Below are positions 52,015 through 62,209 of a stretch of 64,000 bases of DNA, one piece after another (position 1 is the stretch's first letter; each line of letters begins with the position of its first letter). Location of the stretch: contig NZ_WKJH01000001.1 of NCBI RefSeq assembly GCF_009674825.1, forward strand, positions 310,001-374,000. Direction: 5' to 3'. Under the pieces are notes generated by a model. It saw only the letters and a list, made by a program, of their open reading frames with translations, was not told where the DNA came from and ran no database searches. The position numbers and the translations under genes were made by a program. Source of the stretch: Maribacter luteus. GTDB taxonomy: Bacteria; Bacteroidota; Bacteroidia; Flavobacteriales; Flavobacteriaceae.

Positions 52015-54879
52015 ATGAAGAGAACTACAATCTACCAAGCACTTCTTGTTGTATTACTGTTCGTATCATGTTCTCCAAAACAGTATGAAAAAACCGCAAA
52101 TGGCATAGTTCTGGAATTTGATCAAAATGATGATACGGAAACAAAAAAACTACTTGTCAGTGTTCTAGGAGAAGAATTGATTCATGTATCCGCCTCACCT
52201 GAAAAAGAATTCCCCAAGGATTCCAGTTTAATCATTGTCCCGAAAAATTCAACTGTACCTTTTACCGTTGATGAGCAAGGGGACTCCATACTTTTGGCCA
52301 CCAAAAAATTGAATGTTCTGATTTCAAAAATAAATGGTGGTATAAAATTCAAGGATAAAGATGGGAATCTCATTCTATCGGAAAAAGCTGGTGGTGGAAA
52401 AACATTCATTCCCATAGAGGTTGAAGGAACAAAAGGATTTACAACTCGTCAAATTTTTGACTCACCAGAGAATGAGTCTTTCTATGGTTTAGGGCAACAT
52501 CAATCAGATGAATTCAACTACAAAGGGAAAAGTGAGGAATTATATCAATACAACACTAAGGTTTCAGTTCCCTTTATCGTTTCAAATAAAAATTATGGTT
52601 TATTATGGGACAGTTATTCTCTAAGTAGATTTGGAGACAGCCGACCTTATCAACAGTTGGGTGCCATTTTCAAATTATATGATAAAAATGGTGAGCCCGA
52701 TGATTTAACAGGGACATATACCTCCAGCGATAATAACACACAAACTTTGGTGCGTAAAGAGCCTTCCATTTTCTTTGAGGATATAAAAAGCATTAAAAAT
52801 TTGCCCCAAGATTTCCCGTTAAAAAATGCCCATATAACTTATGAGGGTGAAATTGAGGCTCCGGAAACCGGAGAATTTAAATTCATTTTATACTATGCCG
52901 GATATACCAAGGTATATCTCAACAATGAATTAGTAGTACCGGAACGATGGCGCACCGCATGGAACCCTAATAGCTTTAAATTTTCATTCAACATGGATGC
53001 CGGCAAACGAGTCCCAATCCGAATCGAATGGAAACCGGACGGGGGAACATCGTATTGTGGATTGCGGGTTAGAAAACCACAACCTCCCAATGAAAAGAAC
53101 AATCAGGTTTGGTGGAGCGAAATGGATAAAAAATTGGACTATTATTTCGTACATGGAAATTCTATGGACGAAGTAATCAAAGGTTACCGCACACTAACCG
53201 GAAAATCACAGATTATGCCCAAATGGGCCATGGGATACTGGCAAAGTCGGGAACGTTACAACACCCAAGATGAAATTTTGGGAGCCCTTAAAGGTTTTAG
53301 AGATAGAAAAATTCCAATTGACAATATAGTTCTAGACTGGAACCACTGGGAAGAAGACCAATGGGGCAGTCATGAGTTCGACAAAAACAGATTCCCCGAT
53401 CCTAAAGAAATGGTTGATTCCATTCATGCCATGAACGCAAAAATGATGATTTCCGTTTGGCCTAAATTCTATCAAAATACCGAGCATTTCAAAGAATTCG
53501 ACGAAAAGGGCTGGATGTACCAACTCGCCATAAAAGATAGCATTCGGGATTGGGTGGGCCCTGGTTATATAGGGTCGTTTTATGACCCCTATGCCGCTGG
53601 GGCCAGAAAATTGTTCTGGGAACAGATTTATGAGCACTATTACCCCTTGGGCATAGATGCTTGGTGGATGGATGCCAGTGAACCCAACGTTCGTGATTGT
53701 ACCGATATGGAATACCGAAAAGCACTGTGCGGACCAACAGCCTTAGGACCTTCTACGGAGTATTTCAATACATATGCCCTCATGAATGCCGAAGCAATAT
53801 ATAACGGTCAGCGCAATGTAGCTCCCAATAAAAGGGTCTTTTTATTGACCAGATCGGGATTTGCAGGCTTACAACGTTATTCCACAGCTACCTGGAGCGG
53901 CGATATAGGTACGCGTTGGGAAGATATGAAAGCCCAGATATCCGCAGGTCTTAATTTTGCTGTCAGTGGTATCCCGTATTGGACCATGGACATTGGTGGT
54001 TTCTGTGTAGAAGACCGCTACGTAAGCGCCCAAAAACATTATGATGAAAATGGCAAGGAAAATGCAGATTATAAAGAATGGCGCGAATTGAATACACGTT
54101 GGAACCAATTTGGGGCCTTTGCCCCGTTGTATAGGTCGCACGGTCAATTCCCTTTTCGGGAACCATGGCATATTGCCCCAGAAGGTCACCCAGCATACGA
54201 ATCCATGTTGTATTATACCAATTTAAGATACAGGCTAATGCCCTATATCTACACTTTGGCAGGAATGACCCATTTTAATGATTATACCATAATGAGGCCT
54301 TTGGTAATGGATTTTCCTTTGGACAAAAAAGTAGAGCATATAAGTGACCAATTTTTATTTGGCCCATCGATTATGGTAAGCCCTGTTTATGAATATGAAG
54401 CCCGTAATCGCGATATTTATTTCCCTCTAGGTTCAGACTGGTATGATCTATATACTGGTGAGGCTATACGCGGAGGTCAAACCCTGAATGTAGATGCCCC
54501 ATATGATCGTATTCCATTGTATGTAAGCTCAGGATCCATCATACCTGTAGGCCCGGAAATTCAGTACACCGATGAAAAACCTGCTGACACCTTGATCATT
54601 TATATTTATAAAGGCAAGGATGGTAAATTTACTTTATATGAGGACGAAGGTGTCAATTATAATTATGAAAAAGGTAAATATTCAAAAATCGAATTTACAT
54701 ACAACGATAGTAAAGGAACACTATCCATTACAAAAAGACAGGGAACATTTGACGGTATGATAAAGCATCGAAAATTTATATTTGTCACTGTGGGTAAAGA
54801 CCATCCAAAATCTTTTATAAATAACACTGAAGGTAATACCATCGAGTATGATGGAACAGCACAAACCCTTAAATTATAA
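52015..54879 (+). CDS. GH31 alpha-glycosidase lipoprotein with PA14 insert (alpha-xylosidase-like)
   Basis: A 954-residue enzyme, started at ATG 52015 because a lipobox (VLLFVSC) follows directly; upstream in-frame ATGs would bury it. An N-terminal beta-domain covers about 20-260, and a PA14-like domain is inserted at about 265-360 (ITYEGEIEAPETGEFKF to LRVRKPQ). The GH31 barrel follows, with nucleophile D553 in WWMDASEPN and acid/base D630 in SGDIGTRW. Beta-domains close the protein. PA14-bearing GH31 enzymes include alpha-xylosidases acting on xyloglucan oligosaccharides, and the GH3 gene 37 bp downstream fits such a pathway; alpha-glucosidase remains possible. It is predicted to be attached to the outer membrane. 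Confidence 0.9.
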   Translation: MKRTTIYQALLVVLLFVSCSPKQYEKTANGIVLEFDQNDDTETKKLLVSVLGEELIHVSASPEKEFPKDSSLIIVPKNSTVPFTVDEQGDSILLATKKLNVLISKINGGIKFKDKDGNLILSEKAGGGKTFIPIEVEGTKGFTTRQIFDSPENESFYGLGQHQSDEFNYKGKSEELYQYNTKVSVPFIVSNKNYGLLWDSYSLSRFGDSRPYQQLGAIFKLYDKNGEPDDLTGTYTSSDNNTQTLVRKEPSIFFEDIKSIKNLPQDFPLKNAHITYEGEIEAPETGEFKFILYYAGYTKVYLNNELVVPERWRTAWNPNSFKFSFNMDAGKRVPIRIEWKPDGGTSYCGLRVRKPQPPNEKNNQVWWSEMDKKLDYYFVHGNSMDEVIKGYRTLTGKSQIMPKWAMGYWQSRERYNTQDEILGALKGFRDRKIPIDNIVLDWNHWEEDQWGSHEFDKNRFPDPKEMVDSIHAMNAKMMISVWPKFYQNTEHFKEFDEKGWMYQLAIKDSIRDWVGPGYIGSFYDPYAAGARKLFWEQIYEHYYPLGIDAWWMDASEPNVRDCTDMEYRKALCGPTALGPSTEYFNTYALMNAEAIYNGQRNVAPNKRVFLLTRSGFAGLQRYSTATWSGDIGTRWEDMKAQISAGLNFAVSGIPYWTMDIGGFCVEDRYVSAQKHYDENGKENADYKEWRELNTRWNQFGAFAPLYRSHGQFPFREPWHIAPEGHPAYESMLYYTNLRYRLMPYIYTLAGMTHFNDYTIMRPLVMDFPLDKKVEHISDQFLFGPSIMVSPVYEYEARNRDIYFPLGSDWYDLYTGEAIRGGQTLNVDAPYDRIPLYVSSGSIIPVGPEIQYTDEKPADTLIIYIYKGKDGKFTLYEDEGVNYNYEKGKYSKIEFTYNDSKGTLSITKRQGTFDGMIKHRKFIFVTVGKDHPKSFINNTEGNTIEYDGTAQTLKL

Positions 54880-54916
54880 TATCAAAGCAATTATCAACAC
54901 AAACAATATTTAAACA

Positions 54917-57154
54917 ATGAAAATAAATTTGATCGTTTTGTCACTGGCAACACTAATACTATTTAACATTTCATGTAAAGATGCGACAAAGCTAACCAAG
55001 GATGTAAAAACCGAAAAAACACTATTCCCAAGCGAAGAAATCTCCTTGGACAACGAAACGAAAATTGACGCTCTCATTGCCGAAATGACTTTGGAAGAAA
55101 AGGCGGGAATGCTGCATGGGAGCAGCAAATTCGCCACAGAGGGTGTAGAGCGTTTGGGTATCCCAAAAATGAATATGACAGATGGCCCCTTGGGCATTCG
55201 CGAAGAAATATCAAAAGATAGCTGGGCACCTGCAGGCTGGGACAATGACTTCGCCACATATTATCCTGCAGCAGGCAGTGTTGCCGCAACTTGGAATCCT
55301 GAACTGTCTTACAAATTCGGGAACAGTGTTGGGCAAGAAGCCCGGGCCAGAGACAAAGACGTACTACTTTCACCAGCGATCAACATTATCCGAACACCAC
55401 TAGGAGGGCGCACCTATGAATATTTTACCGAAGACCCTTTTTTAAATAAAAAGCTAGCTGTTCCTTTTATTGTAGGTATACAGGATAATGATGTTATGGC
55501 CTGTGTAAAGCACTTTGCGGTAAACAACCAAGAAACCAACCGCGATTTTGTCGATGTGAATACCGATGAACGCACTTTACGTGAAATTTACCTCCCTGCA
55601 TTTAAGGCCTCTGTTCAAGAAGCCAATGCCTATAGCGTAATGGGAGCCTATAACAAGTTCCGTGGGGATTTTCTTTGCGAGAACGATTATATGCAGAATA
55701 AAATCCTAAGGGATGAATGGGGTTTTAAAGGAATCGTGATTTCCGATTGGTCCGCCGTTCATTCCACCGTAAAAACGTTAGTTAACGGTTTAGATATTGA
55801 AATGGGAACCCGTAAACCGGCCAATGAGTTTTTCTTGGCAGATAAGTTAATTGCAGCGTTAAAGGACGGGGAAATTTCCGAAGAAGAAATAGACAAACAT
55901 ATTCGAAGAATCTTAAGGGTCCTTTTCCAAGTTAAGGCCATAGACGGCACCGATAGAACAGAAGGAAGTTTGGCCACGGAAGAGCACTACAAAGATGCCT
56001 ACGACATTGCCGAAGAATCCATTGTATTGTTAAAGAACGAAAAAAACTTATTGCCCCTGCAATTAGAAGGAATCAATTCAATTGCCGTAATAGGCAATAA
56101 TGCCACTAAAAAGAATGCCTTGGGCGGTTATGGTGCCGGAGTTAAAACAAAACGCGAAATAACCCCATTAGACGGACTCAAAAATAGACTGCCGGAAAAT
56201 ATTAAGATCAATTATGCTGAAGGATATTTGGAAAGGTATTCCAAGAACGATAATGACCAAAAGATAGAAGTTACACTGAATACCCCAACTACCATTACCG
56301 AATTGGATCCAGAGAAACTTAAGGAAGCATTGGAAGCAGCTAAAAAGTCGGATTTAGCCATTATCTTTGCGGGATCCAACCGAGATTATGAAACCGAAGC
56401 CTCTGACCGTAAAGACCTTTCCCTTCCTTTTGGACAGGAAGAATTAATACAAAAAGTACTGGCGGTTAATCCTAATACTATCGTGGTAATGATAGGTGGT
56501 GCCCCTTTTGACCTTAATACGATCAAAGAGAAATCATCATCACTTATCTGGAGTTGGTTCAATGGCTCTGAAGGAGGCAATGCTTTAGCCGATGTTATTT
56601 TAGGTAAAGTAAATCCTTCCGGTAAATTACCTTGGACCATGCCCAAAAGAATCGAAGATTCCCCCGCTCATGCCACAAATAGTTTTCCAGGTGATGAGTC
56701 GGTTACCTATGAAGAAGGGATAATGGTAGGCTACCGTTGGTTCGATACTAAAAATATTGAACCATTATACCCCTTTGGTTTTGGTCTTTCCTATACTGAT
56801 TTCGAGTTTTCCAATATTTCTACCAACAAGGATTCTTATTCAGAGGATGAGGACATCCAAATAAATTTAACAATCAAAAATACTGGAATCCGCGACGGGA
56901 AAGAAGTTGCCCAAGTTTATGTTTCACACCCAGGATCATCTATTGAGAAGGCTGCCAAGGAATTGAAAGGATTCAAAAAAGTCTTTATAAAAAGTGGTGC
57001 TACCCAAGATGCCATAATAAGCATTCCCGTTAAGGAATTGGCCTATTACCAAGTATCGACAAAAAAGTGGGTTGTGGAAAAAGGAACGTATATCTTGAAA
57101 ATCGGAAACTCATCTAGAAATATTCTAGGGGAAGTTTCAATCAAAATAAACTAG
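54917..57154 (+). CDS. GH3 beta-glycosidase lipoprotein
   Basis: A 745-residue lipoprotein enzyme (lipobox FNISC, Cys17). The GH3 N-terminal barrel (about 45-330) has the nucleophile D277 in GIVISDWSAVHST, and substrate-site residues RGDF and KHFAVNNQE precede it. The GH3 C-domain (about 360-590) has GGAPFDLNTI and SEGGNALADVILGK. The fibronectin-like C-domain (about 640-745) ends in GEVSIKIN. Family members remove terminal beta-glucosyl or beta-xylosyl units. It is co-transcribed with the GH31 gene, so the two probably trim side chain and backbone of the same oligosaccharide. Confidence 0.93.
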   Translation: MKINLIVLSLATLILFNISCKDATKLTKDVKTEKTLFPSEEISLDNETKIDALIAEMTLEEKAGMLHGSSKFATEGVERLGIPKMNMTDGPLGIREEISKDSWAPAGWDNDFATYYPAAGSVAATWNPELSYKFGNSVGQEARARDKDVLLSPAINIIRTPLGGRTYEYFTEDPFLNKKLAVPFIVGIQDNDVMACVKHFAVNNQETNRDFVDVNTDERTLREIYLPAFKASVQEANAYSVMGAYNKFRGDFLCENDYMQNKILRDEWGFKGIVISDWSAVHSTVKTLVNGLDIEMGTRKPANEFFLADKLIAALKDGEISEEEIDKHIRRILRVLFQVKAIDGTDRTEGSLATEEHYKDAYDIAEESIVLLKNEKNLLPLQLEGINSIAVIGNNATKKNALGGYGAGVKTKREITPLDGLKNRLPENIKINYAEGYLERYSKNDNDQKIEVTLNTPTTITELDPEKLKEALEAAKKSDLAIIFAGSNRDYETEASDRKDLSLPFGQEELIQKVLAVNPNTIVVMIGGAPFDLNTIKEKSSSLIWSWFNGSEGGNALADVILGKVNPSGKLPWTMPKRIEDSPAHATNSFPGDESVTYEEGIMVGYRWFDTKNIEPLYPFGFGLSYTDFEFSNISTNKDSYSEDEDIQINLTIKNTGIRDGKEVAQVYVSHPGSSIEKAAKELKGFKKVFIKSGATQDAIISIPVKELAYYQVSTKKWVVEKGTYILKIGNSSRNILGEVSIKIN

Positions 57155-57247
57155 AAAAGTCAAGTTATGTAAATTCGAAATTGATTGAAAATCCCAAAAC
57201 AAAATTAGGATTTACATTATTTCTTTTCTTCAATAGTATGCTTTACA

Positions 57248-59503
57248 ATGAACATTTTTTTACGCATAATTACAATACTCGCCCTAATAGGTTTTATATC
57301 CTGTAAAGAGGACAAAAACCCGGAGTACGTTGAAATTCCCCCTGAAAACCTGGGCGATATTTTTGCATCGACCGATCAGATTCCCGATGCTGATTTTTTG
57401 GGGGATGATGCTTGTAAAAAATGTCATGCCAAAGAGTATAAAGATTGGGAAGGGTCCCATCACGATAAAGCTATGCAATTGGCCAACAGGGAAACCATAT
57501 TGGCCGATTTCAAAGGAGAAAAATTCACAAGTCAGGGGGTTACATCAAGGTTTTATACCAAAGGAGATGATTTTTTCGTGAATACGGAAGGCCCCGATGG
57601 AAAGTACCATGAGTATAAAATAATCTATACTTTCGGGCTTACCCCTTTACAACAGTATATCGTTGAATTTCCAAAAGGCAGATACCAATGTCTTAGAACT
57701 GCGTGGGACTCAAAAAAGAACAAATGGTTTGACCTATACCCCGATTTTAAGGTAGTTCACTCAGAATGGTTGCATTGGTCCCGGGGCGGACTTAACTGGA
57801 ATACCATGTGTTCCGATTGCCATTCGACCAATGTTAGGAAGAATTACGATCCGAAGACCAAATCCTTTGACACCAAATATGCCTTGATCAATGTTAGTTG
57901 TGAAGCCTGTCACGGACCTGGAAAACAACATGTAGATCAAGCTACCCGACTAGGGGAGAATTACAAGGCCATGGGTACCATGCAGATGACCGCAAAAACG
58001 AAACCCAAAGAACTGGTGGATCAATGTGCCAGATGCCATATGCGCAGGGAACAAATCTCGGAACAGTTCAATTTCGAGGGGACTATGCTAGACCATTACT
58101 ATCCTCAATTAATTAACGACAGGTTCTATTTCACCGATGGCCAAATTCTGGATGAAGATTATGTCTATGGTTCCTTTGTACAAAGTAAAATGTACCAGAA
58201 TAATGTAAAATGTTCCGATTGCCATAATTCACATTCCCTTGAATTAAAGTTTAAAGGAAACGACTTATGTGCCCAATGCCATTTTCCTGATAAATACGAT
58301 ACTCCAGAACATCATTTTCATGATGCTGATTCTGAAAGCGGACAATGCATAAACTGCCATATGCCCGGGCGTTATTATATGGTTAATGATTTTAGAAGAG
58401 ATCATAGCTTTAGGATCCCGAGACCCGATTTAAGCCTAAAATATGATACCCCGAATGCCTGCGTTGGCTGCCATAAGGACAAGGACAATGAATGGGCCTG
58501 GACAGCTTTCAAAGAACAGTACGGTGAGCCGGATTATGAACACTTTTCCGAATTATTGGCACCGGGCCTTCACGGCGACCCAGATGGTAAGGAAGCCCTT
58601 TTAAAACTAATGCATGACACCCTTCAGCCTGAGATTGCACGGGCATCCGCGATAAACGGAATTCAATATTATATCAATGCGAACGACCTGAACGACCTAA
58701 TGACCTTTTTAGAGGACTCCTCCCCTATGGTCAGAGGTGCAACCCTAGACGTTTTAAGCAATATCAACACAACGGAATATGCCAGTTACCTATACCCTTT
58801 ATTGAAAGACCCAAAAAGATCGGTACGTGTTAAGGCCTTTTATGCCCTGGGTGACCTAAAGGAAAATCAAATTCCGGCATCCTATAAAACAGTATATACC
58901 AGAGTGAAGGAAGAATTTACCTCCTACTTGAACGCTACTTCCGATTTTGTTGGGGGATTGGCAAAAAAAGCCAGTTATTACCTTAAACAAGGCGACTTGG
59001 CACAGGCAATAGTAAACTATGAAAAAGCATTGGAAATGGATCCCTTGAACAATATGGTCAGAACCAGTTTGGCCAATCTTTATTATAGAAATGGAGAAAT
59101 GGAAAAAGCTGAAAGTGCATTTAAAACCATAATAGACCAAGAACCGACATACGGCCCAACTTATTATTCTTTAGCCCTTTTATTGGCCGAACAAGGAAGA
59201 AATAAAGAAGCGATTTCTGAGCTTGGGAAAGCCATTGAATATATGCCACAAAACATGCGGGCATATTATAATCTGAGTTTACTTTATGACAAGGGAAATG
59301 AACGGGTTAAAGCCAAAAATACATTGTTGAAAGGACTGGAAGTTGCCCCCACAAATGAAGACTTATTATACACCTTGGCATTTTTCTATTCTAAATATGG
59401 GGAAACCCAGAAAGCTAAAGAAATTGGCGAACGACTGATTCAATATTACCCAAATAATTCAAATTACAAGGCATTCATGCAACAATTGCAAGCCGTAAAT
59501 TAA
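57248..59503 (+). CDS. Octaheme c-type cytochrome lipoprotein with TPR repeats
   Basis: A 751-residue lipoprotein (lipobox FISC, Cys19) with eight CxxCH heme motifs at residues 56, 188, 218, 260, 322, 341, 367 and 405. After them comes a helical region (about 440-545, HEAT-like) and then four or more tetratricopeptide repeats (about 575-740, for example GDLAQAIVNYEKALEMDPLN). The heme part resembles the cytochrome c554/hydroxylamine-oxidoreductase class of multiheme proteins. The combination with TPR suggests electron transfer in a complex at the outer membrane or periplasm. The electron donor and acceptor are unknown. It stands alone between GH3 and a secreted protein gene, transcribed in the same direction. 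Confidence 0.88.
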   Translation: MNIFLRIITILALIGFISCKEDKNPEYVEIPPENLGDIFASTDQIPDADFLGDDACKKCHAKEYKDWEGSHHDKAMQLANRETILADFKGEKFTSQGVTSRFYTKGDDFFVNTEGPDGKYHEYKIIYTFGLTPLQQYIVEFPKGRYQCLRTAWDSKKNKWFDLYPDFKVVHSEWLHWSRGGLNWNTMCSDCHSTNVRKNYDPKTKSFDTKYALINVSCEACHGPGKQHVDQATRLGENYKAMGTMQMTAKTKPKELVDQCARCHMRREQISEQFNFEGTMLDHYYPQLINDRFYFTDGQILDEDYVYGSFVQSKMYQNNVKCSDCHNSHSLELKFKGNDLCAQCHFPDKYDTPEHHFHDADSESGQCINCHMPGRYYMVNDFRRDHSFRIPRPDLSLKYDTPNACVGCHKDKDNEWAWTAFKEQYGEPDYEHFSELLAPGLHGDPDGKEALLKLMHDTLQPEIARASAINGIQYYINANDLNDLMTFLEDSSPMVRGATLDVLSNINTTEYASYLYPLLKDPKRSVRVKAFYALGDLKENQIPASYKTVYTRVKEEFTSYLNATSDFVGGLAKKASYYLKQGDLAQAIVNYEKALEMDPLNNMVRTSLANLYYRNGEMEKAESAFKTIIDQEPTYGPTYYSLALLLAEQGRNKEAISELGKAIEYMPQNMRAYYNLSLLYDKGNERVKAKNTLLKGLEVAPTNEDLLYTLAFFYSKYGETQKAKEIGERLIQYYPNNSNYKAFMQQLQAVN

Positions 59504-59632
59504 ACCCTTTCGATAATCTATCAAGATAAATATCACACATACCGATTAACAACTTAACGAAATTAACAGGCCTTTAAGTCCCTATGGCAGGGTAATTGCT
59601 ATCTTTATTCCAAAATTTACGGTATAACAACA

Positions 59633-60289
59633 ATGAAGATAAGGCCTGTACTATTTTTTGCTTTTTTAGTGATGCTGTCTTTGAACATGGCCGCACAGAC
59701 CGATATTCCAAATACCACCCCTTTGGAAATAGGTGCCATAACCACCCCTGACAACAACAATAATACATCGCAAGGAGCTGCGTTGAACATTCCATCGATT
59801 ATCGACCCAAAACCAAATTTTAATCTTAGGGACTCATTGACGACCGTACCGGTTAATATGAATCTTGATAATGGAATGCTACAAGCAGGCCATGATTTGA
59901 AGATCGATCCAAAAGTTGGCCGTTCGGAACAACAGGGTGGATCAAAAGAAAAATTCGGGGATCAATATTTGGGAGATATCAAAAACAATGGAAAATTTGT
60001 AGGTATCGTTTGTCGTGACCATGAATATGTTGATGGTGACCGGGTAAAAATCTCAATGAACGGCGAAATCGTAGACTACAATGTGCTTTTAACCGCCAGC
60101 TATAAAGGAATAAACGTAGACTTGGAAAAAGGTTTTAACCGTTTGGATTTTGAAGCACTTAATGAAGGATCCGCCAGCCCTAATACCGCACAAGTAGATG
60201 TTTATGATGATCTAGGCAACCTTATTTACTCTAACAAATGGCTATTGTCAGAAGGCTCTAAAGCTACTTTGATAATTACAAAAGAGTAG
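59633..60289 (+). CDS. Secreted protein of unknown function
   Basis: A 218-residue protein with a signal peptide of about 21 residues (ends NMAAQ). A low-complexity Pro/Asn/Thr linker covers about 22-110. A compact C-terminal beta-domain follows, about 115-218 (GDQYLGDIKNNGKFVGIVCR then DHEYVDGDRVKISMNGEIV and LEKGFNRLDFEALNEG). The pattern resembles surface or adhesin-type beta-domains, but no family is recognised with confidence. It is convergent with the helicase gene (70 bp). Confidence 0.65.
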   Translation: MKIRPVLFFAFLVMLSLNMAAQTDIPNTTPLEIGAITTPDNNNNTSQGAALNIPSIIDPKPNFNLRDSLTTVPVNMNLDNGMLQAGHDLKIDPKVGRSEQQGGSKEKFGDQYLGDIKNNGKFVGIVCRDHEYVDGDRVKISMNGEIVDYNVLLTASYKGINVDLEKGFNRLDFEALNEGSASPNTAQVDVYDDLGNLIYSNKWLLSEGSKATLIITKE

Positions 60290-60359
60290 TCTTGGGCAGT
60301 CCTTGATTCACGAACCATTGGTAATTAGGTTACAGCGCTCACTGCAAAACACATTTCTT

Positions 60360-62036
60360 TCATTTACAAAAAGCCAATGCCAATTTAATATCCTCATAAT
60401 CAACTTTTCCATTGAGTGCAGCATGTAGCGGTTTTAAACTTGTGGAATCCTCTTTTAGTTTCTTTTTGGCTTTCGCGACCTTTTCAATTAACTCGGCATC
60501 CGGTTTGTAAAAATCAAGATCTTCGTTCGGAAAATCTTTTCGCAATCGGATTAAATGACCAGCAATGGTCCCTTGTGACAATCCACGTTCTTCTGCGATT
60601 TTTTCCAATAGCATTTTTTGTTTTAGATATCCCAAGGTAACTTCATAGGTAGATTGTTTTTTTACCTTCTTCCCATTCAGTTTTTTGGCGTGTTTTTTTA
60701 TTTCCTCAATATTCGTAAGTCCACCACAGGCCTTTATAAAATCCATCGTTTCCACTTCCAAAGATTCAAAATCATTCTCGTCATCTACGATTTGTGAAAG
60801 TTCCTGAAAACGTAAATCGGCCTTAAGCGCCAATCCATCAACCTTTAGGGCCATTTCATTAAATCCTGAAAGTTGTAAATTTTCAATATCCCTTAATCGG
60901 GAAAGTGCAACATAACCCTGCCCTCTTTCAAAGGTTTTCGATAGATCTATCAATGCGCTGTCCAGAGTCATACCCTGACATTTATGAACGGTAATGGCCC
61001 ATGCCAATCGTAGCGGTATTTGGTCCAAGCTTGCCAACACCTTTCCAAAATCGTCATGTATGCCCCAAGTCTCTTGTTTTACGGTTATTCGCTTTTTATC
61101 GAATGTCATTACAATAGGGAATCCCTCGTCAGTAAAATCGATAACCGTGCCCAAAGTACCATTTACATAGCCTTGCTCAGGATTGTTGCGGACGAACATG
61201 ACCTTAGCATCTATCTTTAACTCAAGAAGTTCATGGGCCAAAACGGATTTCTTCAAAGTCTCTACCAACTTTTTATTGCCTTTGGTAGAGGCCTTGAACT
61301 TTCTGACACGCCCTGTCAATTTATCGAGTTCTATATTATTCAGCTGGTCTACATCGGCATTATGGGTAAACAATTTGGTCGGTGTTTCCTTTTTATCCAA
61401 AACATTTGTCCCCGCTTTTTTTAGTAGTTCTATACTCCGTGTCGAAATAGTTGCTGATCTAATCTCACCTAAGATTCCGTTTAGGACATTATCTTCTTCT
61501 TGGCGATATTGCTCGGTCAAATAACAGATTTTTAAATCTGCAGAAAGCCATGCCTGGGACATGAACGAAAATTTGTCCTTACTTTTCTCATCGTAATTTC
61601 CAATAGGAGGTAATTGGAAAAAGTCGCCGCATAAAACAATCTGAATACCCCCGAAAGCCCGATCGTCCTCTTTAAAAAAACGAAGCACCTCATCGACCAT
61701 ATCCAATTGGTTTTTATGCAACATTGAAATCTCATCAATGATAAGGATCATGGACTCTTCCAAATGTTTTTTAAGATACTTCTTCGTACGCATTGTCACC
61801 AAATTGGCCCTAGTTAATCTTTCCTTAATGCCAAATCCCGCCCATGAATGTATGGTCATTCCGTTCATATGGGTAGCGGCAATCCCCGTAGATGCGGTAA
61901 TTGCTACAGGCACCTTACGCTCCTTTAAATAAGAGATATATTTATTGAGCACATAAGTCTTTCCCGTACCGGCAGAACCTGTAAGGAAAACATTTTTGCC
62001 CGATTTTAAAAGAGCCAGCGCTTTTTCTTGTTGCAT
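60360..62036 (-). CDS. PIF1-like DNA helicase with C-terminal HTH
   Basis: A 558-residue cytoplasmic ATPase of the superfamily 1B PIF1 type. Walker A is LTGSAGTGKTYVL (about 18-30) and Walker B is LIIDEISMLHK (about 97-107). Further motifs are VLCGDFFQLPPIG and, near the end of the helicase core, LAWAITVHKCQGMTLDSALID. A C-terminal helix-turn-helix-like domain (about 465-520, LGYLKQKMLLEKIAEERGLS then TIAGHLIRL) follows, a common addition in Bacteroidota PIF1 proteins. It probably unwinds structured DNA in repair or replication. It stands alone. Confidence 0.9.
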   Translation of the reverse strand: MQQEKALALLKSGKNVFLTGSAGTGKTYVLNKYISYLKERKVPVAITASTGIAATHMNGMTIHSWAGFGIKERLTRANLVTMRTKKYLKKHLEESMILIIDEISMLHKNQLDMVDEVLRFFKEDDRAFGGIQIVLCGDFFQLPPIGNYDEKSKDKFSFMSQAWLSADLKICYLTEQYRQEEDNVLNGILGEIRSATISTRSIELLKKAGTNVLDKKETPTKLFTHNADVDQLNNIELDKLTGRVRKFKASTKGNKKLVETLKKSVLAHELLELKIDAKVMFVRNNPEQGYVNGTLGTVIDFTDEGFPIVMTFDKKRITVKQETWGIHDDFGKVLASLDQIPLRLAWAITVHKCQGMTLDSALIDLSKTFERGQGYVALSRLRDIENLQLSGFNEMALKVDGLALKADLRFQELSQIVDDENDFESLEVETMDFIKACGGLTNIEEIKKHAKKLNGKKVKKQSTYEVTLGYLKQKMLLEKIAEERGLSQGTIAGHLIRLRKDFPNEDLDFYKPDAELIEKVAKAKKKLKEDSTSLKPLHAALNGKVDYEDIKLALAFCK

Positions 62037-62209
62037 TATAGTCAGATTTGAACTACTTCTTAATAAGCGATTTTTGACGTATTCATTTTTTGAAGATATC
62101 CATTAAATCACTAAAAACAAACCACTTTATACATTTGTATTGTCTACGGTCGATTTCTATATTTCGTATCTAGCTGTATTCATAACAATTCCTTAGATAA
62201 ATACGGTGA

